Shown piece after piece: positions 30,769 through 43,045 of a stretch of 64,000 nt of DNA. Made by a program: the position numbers and the translations under genes. The notes below the pieces were generated by a model that was given only the letters and a program-made list of their open reading frames with translations, was not told where the DNA came from and ran no database searches. How positions within the stretch are numbered: the first letter of the stretch is position 1; each line of letters begins with the position of its first letter. The stretch is from positions 2,356,001-2,420,000 of the forward strand of contig CP071493.1 of assembly GCA_017354895.1 (NCBI GenBank), written 5' to 3'. The DNA comes from Podospora comata (taxonomy: Eukaryota; Ascomycota; Sordariomycetes; Sordariales; Podosporaceae).

Positions 30769-32706
30769 ATGCCCTCAAGACCTGTATCCCGAGCCTCCCG
30801 AACTTCCCGCTCAAAATTACGTCCCTCCCTCGACCCCCACGCCTCCCGCCCTCCCCCATCAGCACCTCACCCACCCCGCTCCTTCCGCGAACACTTCTTC
30901 CACTCCCTAACCCCTTACTCAGGCCCCTACCAAGTCGCCTTCCTCGAAATTGAAGTCCCCGTCCGATCACCCCGTCATTTCAGCCGCATCAAGCGCAATG
31001 GGTCCTACGCCCTCAAGCTCGACACCGTCCTCTTCGCCGTCTACTACCCCACCGACAACTCTGACCTCCCACGCAGCGAGCGGCGGAGTCTCCACCGCAG
31101 GTCCAGAAAACCATTATCCAGAGTCCCTTGGCTTCCTCGGCCCAGAGCGGAGACATGCAAGGGCTATGCGAAGTTCTTCAACGTGCCGTATATTCCCATA
31201 ACGGCGTACATGGCTGCGACGAGTATGTTTACCAAGTTGCCTGTTTTGAGAAATGGAAGGATCTCGTCACTGTGGCCACCTGCTGTTGAGGAGGATGAAG
31301 AAGAGAAGGTTACTACGGAAAATATTCCTCCTGCGGAGGGCGGTATAGAGGCGAAAGAGGAGCAAGAAAATGGAAATAGTTTGAGCCAGAATACACTTGT
31401 AGATGGCGGGGAAGCCTGTGAGGCAGACAAACAAGATGGCAAGCCAAAGTTCCCGGTGATCATGTTCAGCCATGGTCTTGGCGGGTCCCGAACACTGTAC
31501 AGTTCTATCTGTGGGGAACTGGCTAGCTTTGGCTTCGTGGTTGTCGCTTTGGAACATCGCGACGGCAGTGGTGCCAGAACGTTTGTCAACAAGGCTGGTT
31601 CCGACCCAGATCTCGATAGTCAAGGCCTTGACAGATCGCCCGGGCCACCAAAGGACGAGAAGAAACAACATAAGAAAAATAGTGGACAGGACAAGCCGTA
31701 CTACAAAGTCGACTATATCTTCCCCAAAGATAACGCCCAAGATACTTCACCACACAACTCGCGTGGCGTTGATACAGAGCTTCGTGAAGCCCAGATTGAA
31801 ATGAGGATGGCTGAAATCGAGGAGGCTTTCCACGTCTTGCAGCTTATAAACAACGGAAAGGGAGATGCTGTGCGCGCAAGGAACCTTAGGAAGAAAGGGA
31901 ATGTCGGTGCCAGCTCACTGGGGCTCGATGGGATCGACTGGGATGAATGGACAGAGAGGCTTTACTTGGAAAATGTGACAATGATGGGCCACAGCTTCGG
32001 AGGCGCAACCTCAGTGCAGGCCTTGAGGTCCGAAAGACTTGATTGGCTCTCCCAGGGCATCCTACTTGACGCATGGGGTCCGGCAACTCCTGAGAGCACG
32101 GAGCGGGAACGGCTTCGGAAACCGATACTGTCTATCGGGAGCGAGGCGTTCATGCACTGGACGGAAAATTTCGAGCGCGTCGAGCGAATATGCCACGAGG
32201 CCCGTGACGGAGGTGCTCCATGCTGGATGACGACGATACGAGGATCAACACACCTGTCCCAAACTGACTTTGCTGTTCTTTATCCAAAGTGGATGTCAGT
32301 GTTTATGAAGACCATTGTGTCTTCGAAACGGGCCATATACCTGACGGTACACTCGGCACTTGAGTTCTTGAAAATAACGCTGCCACCCCAACAGACCCGA
32401 TTCAAAAAGTCCTGGGCAGATGACCAACTTCTCAGCAAGGCCGATCCCGGGATGGAGATCGAACTGGACAACCGGCCAAATGACAAGTGGGTCGCCGCCC
32501 GGCTGAGAATTCCTCACGAATTCAGACAGCGGCTCAAGAGGACTGTCAAGCCGAAAAAGAAGTCCAATGTCCCACGGGATGCCTCGGGAAAGCCCCTGAA
32601 AGGTCTTGTCAGCTGGGGGGTTGGGCAGGAAATCTGGTGCCATCAACGCCCTGAGCAGGATGTGCTTGACCGGTACATGGAAGAAAACGGTTGGTCGCCT
32701 CAGTAA
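30769..32706 (+). CDS. PAF-acetylhydrolase-like alpha/beta-hydrolase (intracellular type II)
   Basis: Single exon, 645 aa, starting MPSRPVSRASRTSRSKLRPS. After a basic disordered leader come PYQVAFLEIEVPVRSP and a strand set ending KFPVIMFSHGLGGSR (oxyanion region, near residues 228-240). The nucleophile elbow GHSFGG is at about 407-412 with Ser 409. LLDAWG supplies the likely Asp near 434, and GSTHLSQTDF the His near 495. An acidic linker at about 175-215 and a charged insert (about 290-330) interrupt the fold. The PAF-AH family hydrolyses short or oxidised sn-2 acyl chains of phospholipids. The C-terminal 100 residues are basic. No signal peptide, so probably intracellular. Confidence 0.9.
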   Translation: MPSRPVSRASRTSRSKLRPSLDPHASRPPPSAPHPPRSFREHFFHSLTPYSGPYQVAFLEIEVPVRSPRHFSRIKRNGSYALKLDTVLFAVYYPTDNSDLPRSERRSLHRRSRKPLSRVPWLPRPRAETCKGYAKFFNVPYIPITAYMAATSMFTKLPVLRNGRISSLWPPAVEEDEEEKVTTENIPPAEGGIEAKEEQENGNSLSQNTLVDGGEACEADKQDGKPKFPVIMFSHGLGGSRTLYSSICGELASFGFVVVALEHRDGSGARTFVNKAGSDPDLDSQGLDRSPGPPKDEKKQHKKNSGQDKPYYKVDYIFPKDNAQDTSPHNSRGVDTELREAQIEMRMAEIEEAFHVLQLINNGKGDAVRARNLRKKGNVGASSLGLDGIDWDEWTERLYLENVTMMGHSFGGATSVQALRSERLDWLSQGILLDAWGPATPESTERERLRKPILSIGSEAFMHWTENFERVERICHEARDGGAPCWMTTIRGSTHLSQTDFAVLYPKWMSVFMKTIVSSKRAIYLTVHSALEFLKITLPPQQTRFKKSWADDQLLSKADPGMEIELDNRPNDKWVAARLRIPHEFRQRLKRTVKPKKKSNVPRDASGKPLKGLVSWGVGQEIWCHQRPEQDVLDRYMEENGWSPQ

Positions 32707-35302
32707 CTCGGAGAGCGCCACCATCGCTGATCTCCCGTACGCCCAACTGTCCTGCACCCTTGAGGTTGTATCTCGTAGTAGGCTTGGTAATGTATAGCGA
32801 GCGAGGAGGGGGCATGATCTGCGAGTGTAGGACAGGTTGGGATGTGTAATAACTTCACTTTGGCGCGCCAACCAACGTAAACAATCCGGACACATGAAAG
32901 CGACCCCGAGCTGGACAATGTTAACAATAAAGAAGAATGTATCTCGCAGCAAGGCTTGCCAGTGCCGGTCATCCGGCCATATTGACATGCACCCCAATGT
33001 CAGAAATAGTAGCTCAAATAGTTCCCCAGGAGCGAACGCATGGAAATACAGCCAATGGCCATCTCAACCGCCCCCCTATGCCCAGGCGAGAGGTCAACCT
33101 TGGGTAGGGAGAAAATAGCAAGCGAGAGTGAAAGCTGGAGACGGGAAGCAAACGAGGGAATCCCAAAGACGAACGCGTAATGCCCAATCTAAATGTCTTT
33201 CCGGGAAGGGGATGATACCACCACCATACCAGGAGCTGGGAGTTCAGTCAAGCGGGGGGATATTGCTCGCCTACTGGAAAAAAGGACAGGATAAAAGGCG
33301 TGACCTGCTTGTACCTGGAAAGCTGAGGAAAGCAAACACGGCTTGGAAAGCCGGTATGGTGTGTGCTAACTATGACGAACAGCTCGAGTCGCATCATTGA
33401 GTGCCATCGGCGGTTGGCAGGCCCTGGAAAACGAGGCTCAAAACCAAGCATTCTGCCCAGACTCGGCGTGAGTGCCCAGGAGCGGTCCGAAAGGAAGGCG
33501 ACGAGGCAATAGGCAAATGTTTGGAAAACTTCCGGAAGCAGTATGTATGCAGGATGTGTGGGTCTCAATAACAGGGCCGCCTGCACCCATCGCGCGATGC
33601 AGATGATCGTCGTTGTGGGGTTGTACTTTCTTACTCAAAAGCTGAGGTTGTGAGTCTAGGTGGGCGGCTGACGGAGAGATCGATCGGATACTATGGTGAA
33701 CAGCGCCAGAATGACGCCATATACAGTCCGATCTGGTGAGTGTCAAGCCAGGTTGGCGAGACGGGACCGACGAAGCGTCGTTTTCTTACTGTCCAGAGAA
33801 GACTGTGTGGCTCCGAGACGGGCAACCAACTCATCGTCATGATCCCGCTGTGGTAGCGCCTCCTGCTCGTGAGGTTAGCTTCAATATCGGGAAAAGGTCA
33901 CAATCATTGGTCTACCGGGAGGTGTTTGCGCATCGGCTGGCGCTTGGGGAGTTGAACGAGCAGTTGTCGTGCCTTTGTCTCACACATACCATCGGGTGAA
34001 CTAATTGCCTATAGCCGCATTTGGGGTTTTCTAGAACCAGCATTCAAGGCTAAGTTAATCATGAGTCTTTGTGGAAGAGGTCCTTGGCGTGGTATAGGGA
34101 GTACATCTAGTTGCTGATGGCTGCAAGCAAACCGGGTATCGGGCGCAATGAAATCCGGACATTGAAATGAATCTCGATGAAGTTGATGTGAGAAGCGAAT
34201 GGCGAAGAAAGCTTGTCCTTGGGAAGCAAAGAGGCCAAGGCTGGGCGAGGAAGCTTAGGTGCTAAAGATCTCCACTTTACCCCCTGTGGCATTCTGGGGC
34301 GGTCCGCTGAGAAGCCACTGGGCTGGTAACCAGTCATGCAGTCCTCTTCTGCCTCACTTCGCAACGACATATCTTGTTGGGTATGAGATACAAGCAAGCA
34401 GTGTATGGCGGCATATAGTGTCTTCAAGTTTAGGTGTTCTCTGTACTCAAGCCCAACCAAATCAATCCCAGCCTACCTTACTTCATTCATCTAGACTCTG
34501 AATCCTAGTCACCATCGTTTCCGCACCTCTCAAATTATGCCTCGTTTTCTTGTGTCACCATCACCCGACAGCTCAGCTTTTTCGCTTTGTGTAACACTTC
34601 AATAGAAGGCGTTGTGTGCCATGTACGCGAACCCGAAGAAGCTTCTCGGCAGCCGGGAGCTTTTCAGCGGTGAATAACATCCTGCTGTCCACAACATCAC
34701 CCTCGTGTTGTTCCTGCAGCGTACCTGACATGCTTGTCTTTCTATTTCCGCCATCGCTTGCCTGCATCAGAGTGGGTGAGGTGGCCCTCGCAGCTCGCCT
34801 TTGTCTTGAGACGAGCCCAAGATGCCACCCACAGCGGGAGGCTTACAACTTTTTAATTTCTTTCCGTTGGACATACACTACAATCAGACGCTTCTTGGGC
34901 AGGTGGGAGACTCGAGAGTGTGACTCTATGAGCCACTGCTCCCGAGCGTTGCCACCGGATGAAGACTGCGTAGAGACAAGTCACTTTACCCGTCGCTCCA
35001 GAGCATCTTGCATTCACCCAAAGCTGCAGCGGATACGCGCGCAAAATTCAAGACACTCGTTTTCAGGTCTTTTCACTCGCTACAGGTCATAGTACGTACG
35101 CCCGTTTAGAATCCGGTATTGTACCCTCAAGCCGATCACCCGGCGTTTACCTCGTCGGCAAGTTGCAACCCACTCAGCTTCCACACATATACATATCTCG
35201 CCTTGTGCTCGTCCGGGAACATCCAGTGTCTTTTTTCCCTCGAGGGTATCAGGCCACCCTGGACATCTTTTGGTAGAATCACTCCAGCTTTACTGGTCCG
35301 TG
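32707..35302. other. Intergenic, 2.6 kb
   Basis: 3' flank of the hydrolase and promoter/leader of the next gene. The ORFs present (for example 33736-33999 plus, 34616-35092 plus) lack recognisable domains. No tRNA, 5S or repeat found by eye. Confidence 0.4.
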
Positions 35303-38300
35303 ATGGACATCTTGTTTTCTGCTTATGGCTCTGGGCCACTCCCCAAGACAGCCTTGGAGGAGGTTGAGCGCCGGACTGAGGAATTGCTCAAGTCTGGCAC
35401 GTTCAACCATCTGGAGAAAAAGTCCAAGGTATGTGCGCCGCTATCCTGCCCCTTCCCGCTTGCTTGCCGTTCGGTGTTGTACCGTCCTGATTGCTGGGTG
35501 TTTCATGGCGCAGCATGTCTCTAACTTTGCATTTGTATGACTACAGCTGGACCAGCTACAAGAAACCTACCCTCCCTCCGTGCCATATTCTGCTACCTCC
35601 CAAGGAAGCCTCCCATCTCTCCAGCTCCCGCGCTTCGACTCACCGCCTACGGACCGCAGTACCCCGATGCTAAGCCCAGAAACCAAGGGTGTTACACTAC
35701 AATCACTTTCTATCACTATCCCACGATCCCCCGAAAGCCACTCACCGTGCCCCGGCACTGGCGAGGAAGACAGTGGATCAGAAACACCGACGGCAAATCT
35801 TGTATCTCCGCACAAGCAGGTCAAGTTTCTGTCTCCGGGCAACGACGAGGAAGCCATGTCAGATCAGTCGTCAATCTGCCAATCTCCCAGCTGGGAGAAC
35901 TATGGCCAGCGGAAGAGGGAGAAGAAGCTCGAAGCCGAACGCCGGAAAAAGGAAAAGCTGCTAGCGGAGAAGGAAGCGAAGGCGTCGAAGAAACGTACCA
36001 CTGCAAGACTCAGCAAGCTCCCGCCGTCCGCCAGTACGCTGAACACCGGGGCACGAACAACTGGCTTTATCAGTCCAGAGCGCTCCATGTCTGATCCGTC
36101 TCTGATCACACAGCATTCACTGCTGCATCTCCAAACGGTCCAACGACCTGAGGGCAGCGGAAAGGCGGCGTCTACCGATAATCTTCAACCAAGCAGGCGT
36201 CACTTCCTCGCCTCCAGCGATATTGTAAACGGAGACAATGCTGTTCGGCCCAAGACGGCCACTCAAACCGCCATACACAATACTCCCGGCGATTCGCAAT
36301 TGGAACTGCGGAGATCTATCTCGGAGGGGCCTCTTCCGAATGTCGCAGCCATTCCATCGTCACTTTCACTACATCAGGATGGCCGGGCTCCAAGAGATAT
36401 GTGTCCGCCTTCAGCCTCTAGAACACCAATGCTAAGACATATGTCTCCGTCCGCCCATACGAGAAGCAACAGCCTACCTCAGACGGCGGCTTCGCAGCCC
36501 AGAGGCCGCGATGGGCATAAAATAAATCTGACATCGGCAGGGCTGGCTGATGAGGAAGCGTTGGCGAACTCCAAGCCACAACCTTCATCAAGGAGTAGCT
36601 CAAGTAACCCTAGACATTCGCGACGCTCCTCATTCACCCAAGACGCCAAAGCGGCAGCCATGAAACTCATTGGCAGAAGAGGTACATCTGCGACACGGAG
36701 CGATAACACGATAGACACCCAACCGTCAGGCATCGAAGCCGACTACTTTGGCAATGCAAACCATCCCCTCGCCTCAGGCTCAAGTCCCATAGAATCACAT
36801 GAAACTGCGACCCGCATTCCTCCCTCTACATCTCACAGCACTGGAAGTTCTGGGGACTTCTCGATGACCTCTGCTAGCCAGAGTAAAAGATCCCGAAGTC
36901 TCAAAGACGCGGCGAAGGCAGCACTTAGCATTGGAAAAAGACCTCAGCTCCAAACAAGCACAACGACACACATAGCAGGCCCGCCATATTTCTCATTTCG
37001 AGACCGTAAGCAGTCAAAGGTGTCCATGTCTCAGGAAGTGGACAGTCCGAGTGTTCAGGATGAGCCATCCACCCTGACATCAGTAGTAAGGCGTCAAGAA
37101 CTAAAGCTTTATTTGAAGGTTCGGCATGCTAATGTGAAGCAGACCTCTGTATCTCAGCCTGGGGCACCTGGTTCTGTGGCCAGTAACGGAACAACAAGTC
37201 AAACAGGAAGCCGCGCTTCCGAAGGCTCGTCGACTTCAACTTGCTCCACCTTCGAAGACGGATCCTCTCTTGTATCGCAAACAATCACCCCGGACACATC
37301 CAGGCCTCAGTCTTCTGGGGGTGATTCTGCATTGGAGAACATTTTGACTCAAAAAGATCCCAATTTCCAAGGGACCGACTTCACACAGTCTGCAAGGTCG
37401 AGTAAATCGACTACGCCTCGTCCTGGGAATCCAGAAAACTCTGGATTAAGTTCAGGTGGCGATGATGACTGGTGGAACAGAGAGGCCATGCCAATCGATC
37501 AAGATAATGATGCACAGTCTTTCATGACGTCTCGCTCGACTTTTGATGACACGGATGAACCTTCGCCAAACTCGTCGAACAATACAGCTGAGTTACCACT
37601 CAGGAACAGGACTGAGGGCTTGGAGTCTCGACTAGGCCTGGCAAAAAAACTACAATCGGCAGACGCATCTGGTTCACCAACCTACCCTACCCCGTTGCCG
37701 GGATCCTCTGTTGCACCTGCCATTGCGATACCGCCTCGATCCATGAAACGGAATCTTTCCATTTCTGATTCAGGTCACACATCTCCGTACACGGAGAGAA
37801 ACACAGAAACTGCCCCAGCTCACTATGGTCCCGTTGAAGATGTTGCCACCAGACCTTTGAAGCGTGAGGGCGCAAATCGAAAGCAAAAAAGGGAGTTGAG
37901 GACTCGGGAGTATGGGAGCAACCAGTCTGCCTGGCACGGAAACGAGCACTCTGCCGAACCACATCCTTTGTATTTGTCGACAGATTTACCCAGCCCACTC
38001 CTCCCCCCTAGATCAGGGACCCGAAGAAGCAAGCCTGTTATGGCTGCTGAGTTTCAAATACCCTTGAGCCCTTACTCAGAGGACTTCCCTGGGGACGATA
38101 GTGTTTTTAGTCCCAGCTCTCATGTGGAGCCATCACCTCACCCAAGCACCAGGTTTACACATCATAGCGCCGCCAGACCATCATCACAACCTCGAACACA
38201 CTCTGCTCCAATTCTATCTCCCGCGCCTATCTCAGCGCTGAGACCGCATACTCCATCGCCGCTTACTTCCCCGGGCGCAAAAAATTCAGGTGGCGCTTCT

Positions 38301-38702
38301 AAACCTGGACCGGTATCTATCCTGAAGCCACCAAAGCACTCAGAGATATCATTGTCTGCACCGACATCGCCAGGCCAGCCTCCCACCCTGTCCGCACTGC
38401 CGAGACACATGCAACTGAAACCCGGCACCTCCAGTCGCACGCCGAGTACCGTCACAGAGTCACGGATGGCTCCCATAGCCAAAATGTTTGTCGAGTGCTG
38501 CAGCTGCAAGTTTTACCACGACATGCCATCCAAAATCTACGAATGCATGGCGAAACCGGACGCGGTGGTCGAGGACAGAAACCTGGGGATATCGGGAGCG
38601 ATTACCACCGCAGTGAAATGCCCATGGTGCCAACATAGTATGAGCACCGGTTGCTGCGCGGGTTATGCTGCTGTTGTCTACCTCAAGGAGAAGTTGCACT
38701 AG
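35303..38702 (+). CDS. Large disordered fungal protein with a C-terminal Cys/His cluster
   Basis: Two exons, 35303-35428 and 35547-38702 (118-nt intron, GTATGT...CTACAG, phase 0), 1093 aa. The N terminus MDILFSAYGSGPLPKTALEE continues into a short helical region (EEVERRTEELLKSGTF). Most of the chain is Ser/Pro/Thr-rich and disordered, with a charged coiled-coil-like stretch (KREKKLEAERRKKEKLLAEK) near residue 150 and repeated SLKDAAKAAL/DAKAAAMKLIG helices. The last 70 residues are compact: VECCSCKFYHDMPSKIYECM, then VKCPWCQHSMSTGCCAGYAA. The C-x-C, C-P-W-C-x-x-H spacing suggests a zinc-binding unit. I know similar proteins only as conserved hypothetical proteins of filamentous ascomycetes; a scaffold or regulatory role is inference. 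Confidence 0.85.
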
Positions 38703-39817
38703 AGGGTTAGTCGGTATGTTTTGCATTTTTTGAGAGCGCCATAAGGGGCACATAAAATGGATTTCCTTGCTTGCGAGCTTGAGTTTACTGTAGCATGTTT
38801 TTTTCAGTATTGTCCGCATAAGATGGCGAGGAAAATGGAGGGAAAAGCCTGTCGTTTTCGCGATTCCATGTCTTACCTAGGTAGCTCATGAATAAAGTGT
38901 GTTCTCCATTACGATACTTTCCAGCTGTATCTAGTATTTATGTGTATCATTTCAGCGCCAATGTATTTATTGTTTTCAATTGGCGCACACTCTGTCTTCG
39001 GATGCCGGCAAACATCTTCAATATCGAACAACTACCGCGACGCGTGGCTTTCTGATGATTCAAAATCATAATATCTGCGTGTAATAAACTCCAAAGCAGC
39101 TTTCCCGGCGGGGATCAACGGGGTGCGGGATTATGCCATCTCGTTACTCATCCATGTTGTTTAGACTTACATGAACGGTCCGGCAGTTGATGTCACCTAT
39201 CAGATACATCTTATCGGTGATTAAGCCTAGACCCTTGGCAGCAGATAAGATAAGATCTCAATGACATCACGGAGCAGTTGCAAGGTGGAGGTCTCGGCTT
39301 TAAGGTTTCCTCTCGGCAAAAAGCGGGTCTTTGGTGACCCACAGTTTTTTCCCGCCAGCCGCAAGGGACAGACTCCGTTGTCGGTTCGGCTGGTCGAGAA
39401 TCTTCCGTGTGAGTGAGTGTTTGCCGTCAATGACGCCGAAAGGAAGAGGACCAATTTTTCTGCGTCGTTTTTGCCCCTTCGGATACCAATTGAGGAGAAG
39501 ATCTCCGGCTCGGATTTTTAACTTTGCTTGTCATTGCGCCCTGCAGATACCTCTTTACTTTTGAGACGGGAGAAAAATATAAACGTCAATTTCACACATC
39601 CATTTTCCCTGCGCAAAGAATCCCCGATATCCGTCACACCCGCGCGCAGCACCACAGCTGCAGGACGAAGAGGTGTCCCGTTGTAACGGTTCCTGCTCCA
39701 CACTTGCGTAGGTGTGGACTGGATAGGATCGCGAGGGGGAGGAACACATCTCCGGCAGTCCGCCCTGAGAGAGGGATTCCAGACGTTGCCGGCGACAGGC
39801 ATCACACGGACAGACAT
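38703..39817. other. Intergenic, 1.1 kb
   Basis: 3' UTR of the large protein (AATAAA-like sites, for example AATAAAG near 38891) and promoter of the Mtm1-type carrier. No additional gene supported. Confidence 0.45.
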
Positions 39818-41252
39818 ATGGGGATGCTTTCTAGCGAGGCGCAAACTCCCGACTTCCGACAGAACCACAATAGGATGGCCGGCCATGCCTCGCCATCGGT
39901 CGTAGTTGATACTTCAACTGATCCGGTCGAGATCACGACCGTACAGAAGATGCTCTCGGCCACATCGGGTAGCTTGATCACTGGTTTGTTAGGTATGTCT
40001 CCTCACCCATACACTTGTGATGAGCGCCACTGACGCTGACACTTCAACAGTAACACCTCTCGATGTAGTGCGAGTACGATGGCAAGCTCAAGGCCTTTCT
40101 AAGCCGCCACCACAACCCCTAACCGCCGACTTTTCCAAGCTCTCACTCTCGAGCCCCACGCCTTTTCGACCATCTAGCCTAGGCGTGACAGCCTGCTGCC
40201 GCGAAGTCTTCTTCGCAAACAACAACTCCGAAATCTGCGTCGTCGGTCCTCGGGTTCACGGAGCCGGTGCCACAGCAATCGACTGCGCCGTCGAGCACAC
40301 CCAGCAACGAACCTTCAACTCCACCTTTGACGGTCTCCGCAAGATCGCTCGCAATGAAGGTATCACCACCTTATGGCGCGGTCTCTCCCCGACCCTCGTT
40401 ATGGCCGTCCCTGCCAATATCATCTACCTAACCGGCTACGACTGGCTCCGTCTTAACCCCGCCTCCCCAATACAGCGCACCAGCGTCCGCGAAGACATGG
40501 CCCCCTTGATAGCAGGAATTACAGCACGCATGGTTGCGGCCGCCGTCGTTTCCCCCATCGAGCTGTTTCGCACTCGGATGCAAGCCGGGCAAGGCGGTAG
40601 TTCCTCTGAGCACCTTGCCGAAACCCTCCGCGGAGTCAAGGACATGGTCAACACCCACGGGTACCGCTCTCTCTGGCGCGGGTTGACACTCACGCTGTGG
40701 CGGGATGTCCCCTTCTCGGGTATGTACTGGTGGGGATACGAAACCATTCGCGGGAAACTCACCGATGCCCGTGAGCGCGGGAGGTCGACAACTCTGGAAA
40801 TGGACCTCGATCGTGACGCGCAGAGAAGCTCCAAGGCTCGCGCGAGGAGAAGAAGCCAAAGCAGGGAGAACCACGCGGATACTTTCACGGATAGTTTTGT
40901 TGCCGGCGCCGCCTCGGGTGCGTTTGCATCAGTGGCGACGATGCCTTTTGATGTAGGCAAGACAAGAACACAAGTATTCAGGGACTCGGGGACACTAGCC
41001 AAGTCGGCGGTGGGCAATGCGGCAGTGGCACCAGAAGAACAATCGATGGGGAGACTGCTGTGGCACATCTTCCGGACGGAGGGGATGGGAGGGTTGTTTA
41101 AGGGTTGTGTACCGCGCACGCTGAAGGTGGCGCCGGCATGTGCGGTCATGATCAGCAGTTATGAGGTGGGTAAGAGGGTGTTTAGGGGGGTGAATGAGAG
41201 AAGGATGTTGAAGGAGGTTGGCGGTGGGGAGGAACCAGCTGCTGCTGCTTGA
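39818..41252 (+). CDS. mtm1: Mitochondrial carrier of the Mtm1/SLC25A39-40 type
   Basis: Two exons, 39818-39992 and 40051-41252 (58-nt intron, GTATGT...AACAG, phase 1), 458 aa; a second in-frame Met lies two codons later. Carrier signatures are VTPLDVVRVRWQ spanning the intron, VSPIELFRTRMQ and TMPFDVGKTRTQ, and each repeat has the G-hh-x-L-WRG or LFKG element. A long insert after the first signature with a pair of cysteines (VTACCREVFF) matches the Mtm1/SLC25A39 matrix loop. Family knowledge: yeast Mtm1 is needed for manganese loading of SOD2 and mammalian SLC25A39/40 support mitochondrial glutathione import. Inner-membrane location expected. Confidence 0.92.
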
Positions 41253-41456
41253 ACCACCCGCTTGAGCGGCTCCGACTACTCATCCATTACTTCTTTGTAA
41301 TATGAGCTGGGTGTGTGAACTCTCCACTTTTTTTCCCTGTTTCTATTAGCATCACTATTTTTCTTGCTGGTTTCATGGAGTTTCTTCAAGGATACTGGAA
41401 TGATGGTTAGGTGGGCCGGAAGGAAGGGGGTTTTAAATAAGCATGTTTGGCGTTTC

Positions 41457-41483
41457 TTTTTTTTTTTTTTTTTTTTTTTTTTT
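41457..41483. repeat. Homopolymer T27
   Basis: 27 uninterrupted T on the plus strand, downstream of mtm1. Confidence 0.95.
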
Positions 41484-42306
41484 GCATTTTTAGAAAGAAT
41501 CGAAGATATATGGTGGGTTAGATTGAGGGGGAGAGTACACTAGGGAAGGGGAAGGGTGAGTAAAATGTGAAGTACCCCAAGGATGTTGCTCTATGACATG
41601 CTGGGTGGGTGGAGACAGCGAGATAATGTATATCATTTGTAACAATATAAAAGTGTGCATATATTATCATTTTCTGGCTGCAGGTATTTCTTTCTTCTTG
41701 CATGGAGCCTGGACATAGTAGACTGGGAACCTAATTATCGTGCGGTTGTTGTGGCGTTTTTATTTGATGCTCTTAAACCGACCGAAGGTAGGCGTATTCT
41801 ATCCTACTAGATTACATGTGTCAGCCACGTCAAAGCTACCAAAGTCAGCAACAGGTGTACAAGGGATGATCTTGGCCTAGGTGAAGAGGAGTGAGCAAAC
41901 ATTGAAATGTCTCTCGATTCTCTACCATACCTACCTGAACCACCTGGTAGAAAAACTTCCCTTCAACGCTTGCCAGAAGACTCATCACATGAGCGAGTTA
42001 TCATCGCAAGTAACACCTCAGCCAAGCCATTGGCTCATCGCCAACATATCGTATTCAATAGACTTTCACATCACCCCTCTACTAGACGTAATGATCTCCA
42101 CCGACCAATGTCAAAACAACCACATAAAAGCACATTGAATCCCATGACACACAGACAGAAATTAACCGTTAAACGTATTCAGAGGGGAGTCGAATTTTTT
42201 TTTTTTGGTTGTTCATCAAGAAAATTAAAGAGGTAAAAAGAAAGTAGTCGAAGAGAAAATAGAACAAAACAACGCGCTCGATAGCCAGCAAGTTATTCCC
42301 TGTGTT

Positions 42307-42331
42307 GCACGCGCGCGCACACGCACACACA
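42307..42331. repeat. Alternating purine-pyrimidine tract (GC/AC)
   Basis: 25 nt of strict alternation, GCACGCGCGCGCACAC then GCACACACA, a sequence type able to adopt Z-DNA under supercoiling. Confidence 0.85.
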
Positions 42332-43045
42332 GACTAACAACACATGCCGAAAACACCCCCACAAAAACCCACGACACACATCATTACCATCTCCGCCAAA
42401 GCCAAACCCAAGCCTCAAAAGTCGCCTGCTCCCAGGCATCAGCGGCTGTCCAGCCAGCAAAAACAAAGCACCCTCCATTTTCCCAAATTGCCCCCTGAAC
42501 TGCCTCTGGTTCCTTCTATGGCACCCCTTGTACCCAGCAACGGTAATGTGTCCCTCGCCTGACCTCGTTGGTTGTGTCGTTGCTTATCGATGAAAAAGAC
42601 AAGCCAAAGCAAAACGCGCCACATTGTGGAAACGTCGGCGGTTGTGAGAATAAGGGTCTCGTTGACCAAGTGTGAGGTGTTCGTCCATCTGTGACGCCCC
42701 CTGCTGTGTCTCTATATCGAGATACGTTCCAGAATCCCAACATATTGACCAGCCCTCGTTGTCGTTGATTGCCGCCAGATGATCGTATCTGTTACTCGCT
42801 TAACTATCGCCATCCTCATAGTTGCTGTTGCCCTAGCTATCGCATCACTCTCCTCGTCGAGTGCTCATATTTTCTGCTTCGGTGCCTCGATGCCCCGCTA
42901 TGCTTGTTGCGAAAAGATCCGCGAATCGACCATGTGCATGTGATCTGTATTATGCGAGAGCGTATCGGTTCTCCTGTGATGAGCAAAATAGCTCCATTAA
43001 TTGTTGGTTATACATGTGCCATGTTCACGTAATCTCCTTGACGCC

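Larger units (their letters stand above)
41253..43045. other. Intergenic, 1.8 kb, between convergent genes
   Basis: Holds the 3' UTRs of mtm1 and ppz1. Contains a T27 tract, a T12 tract at 42195-42206 and an alternating purine-pyrimidine stretch (listed separately). No ORF with a recognisable domain. Confidence 0.45.

Noticed and set aside
32296-32997. 233-codon minus-strand ORF overlapping the hydrolase 3' end
   Set aside because: Mostly antisense to the C terminus of the PAF-acetylhydrolase-like gene.
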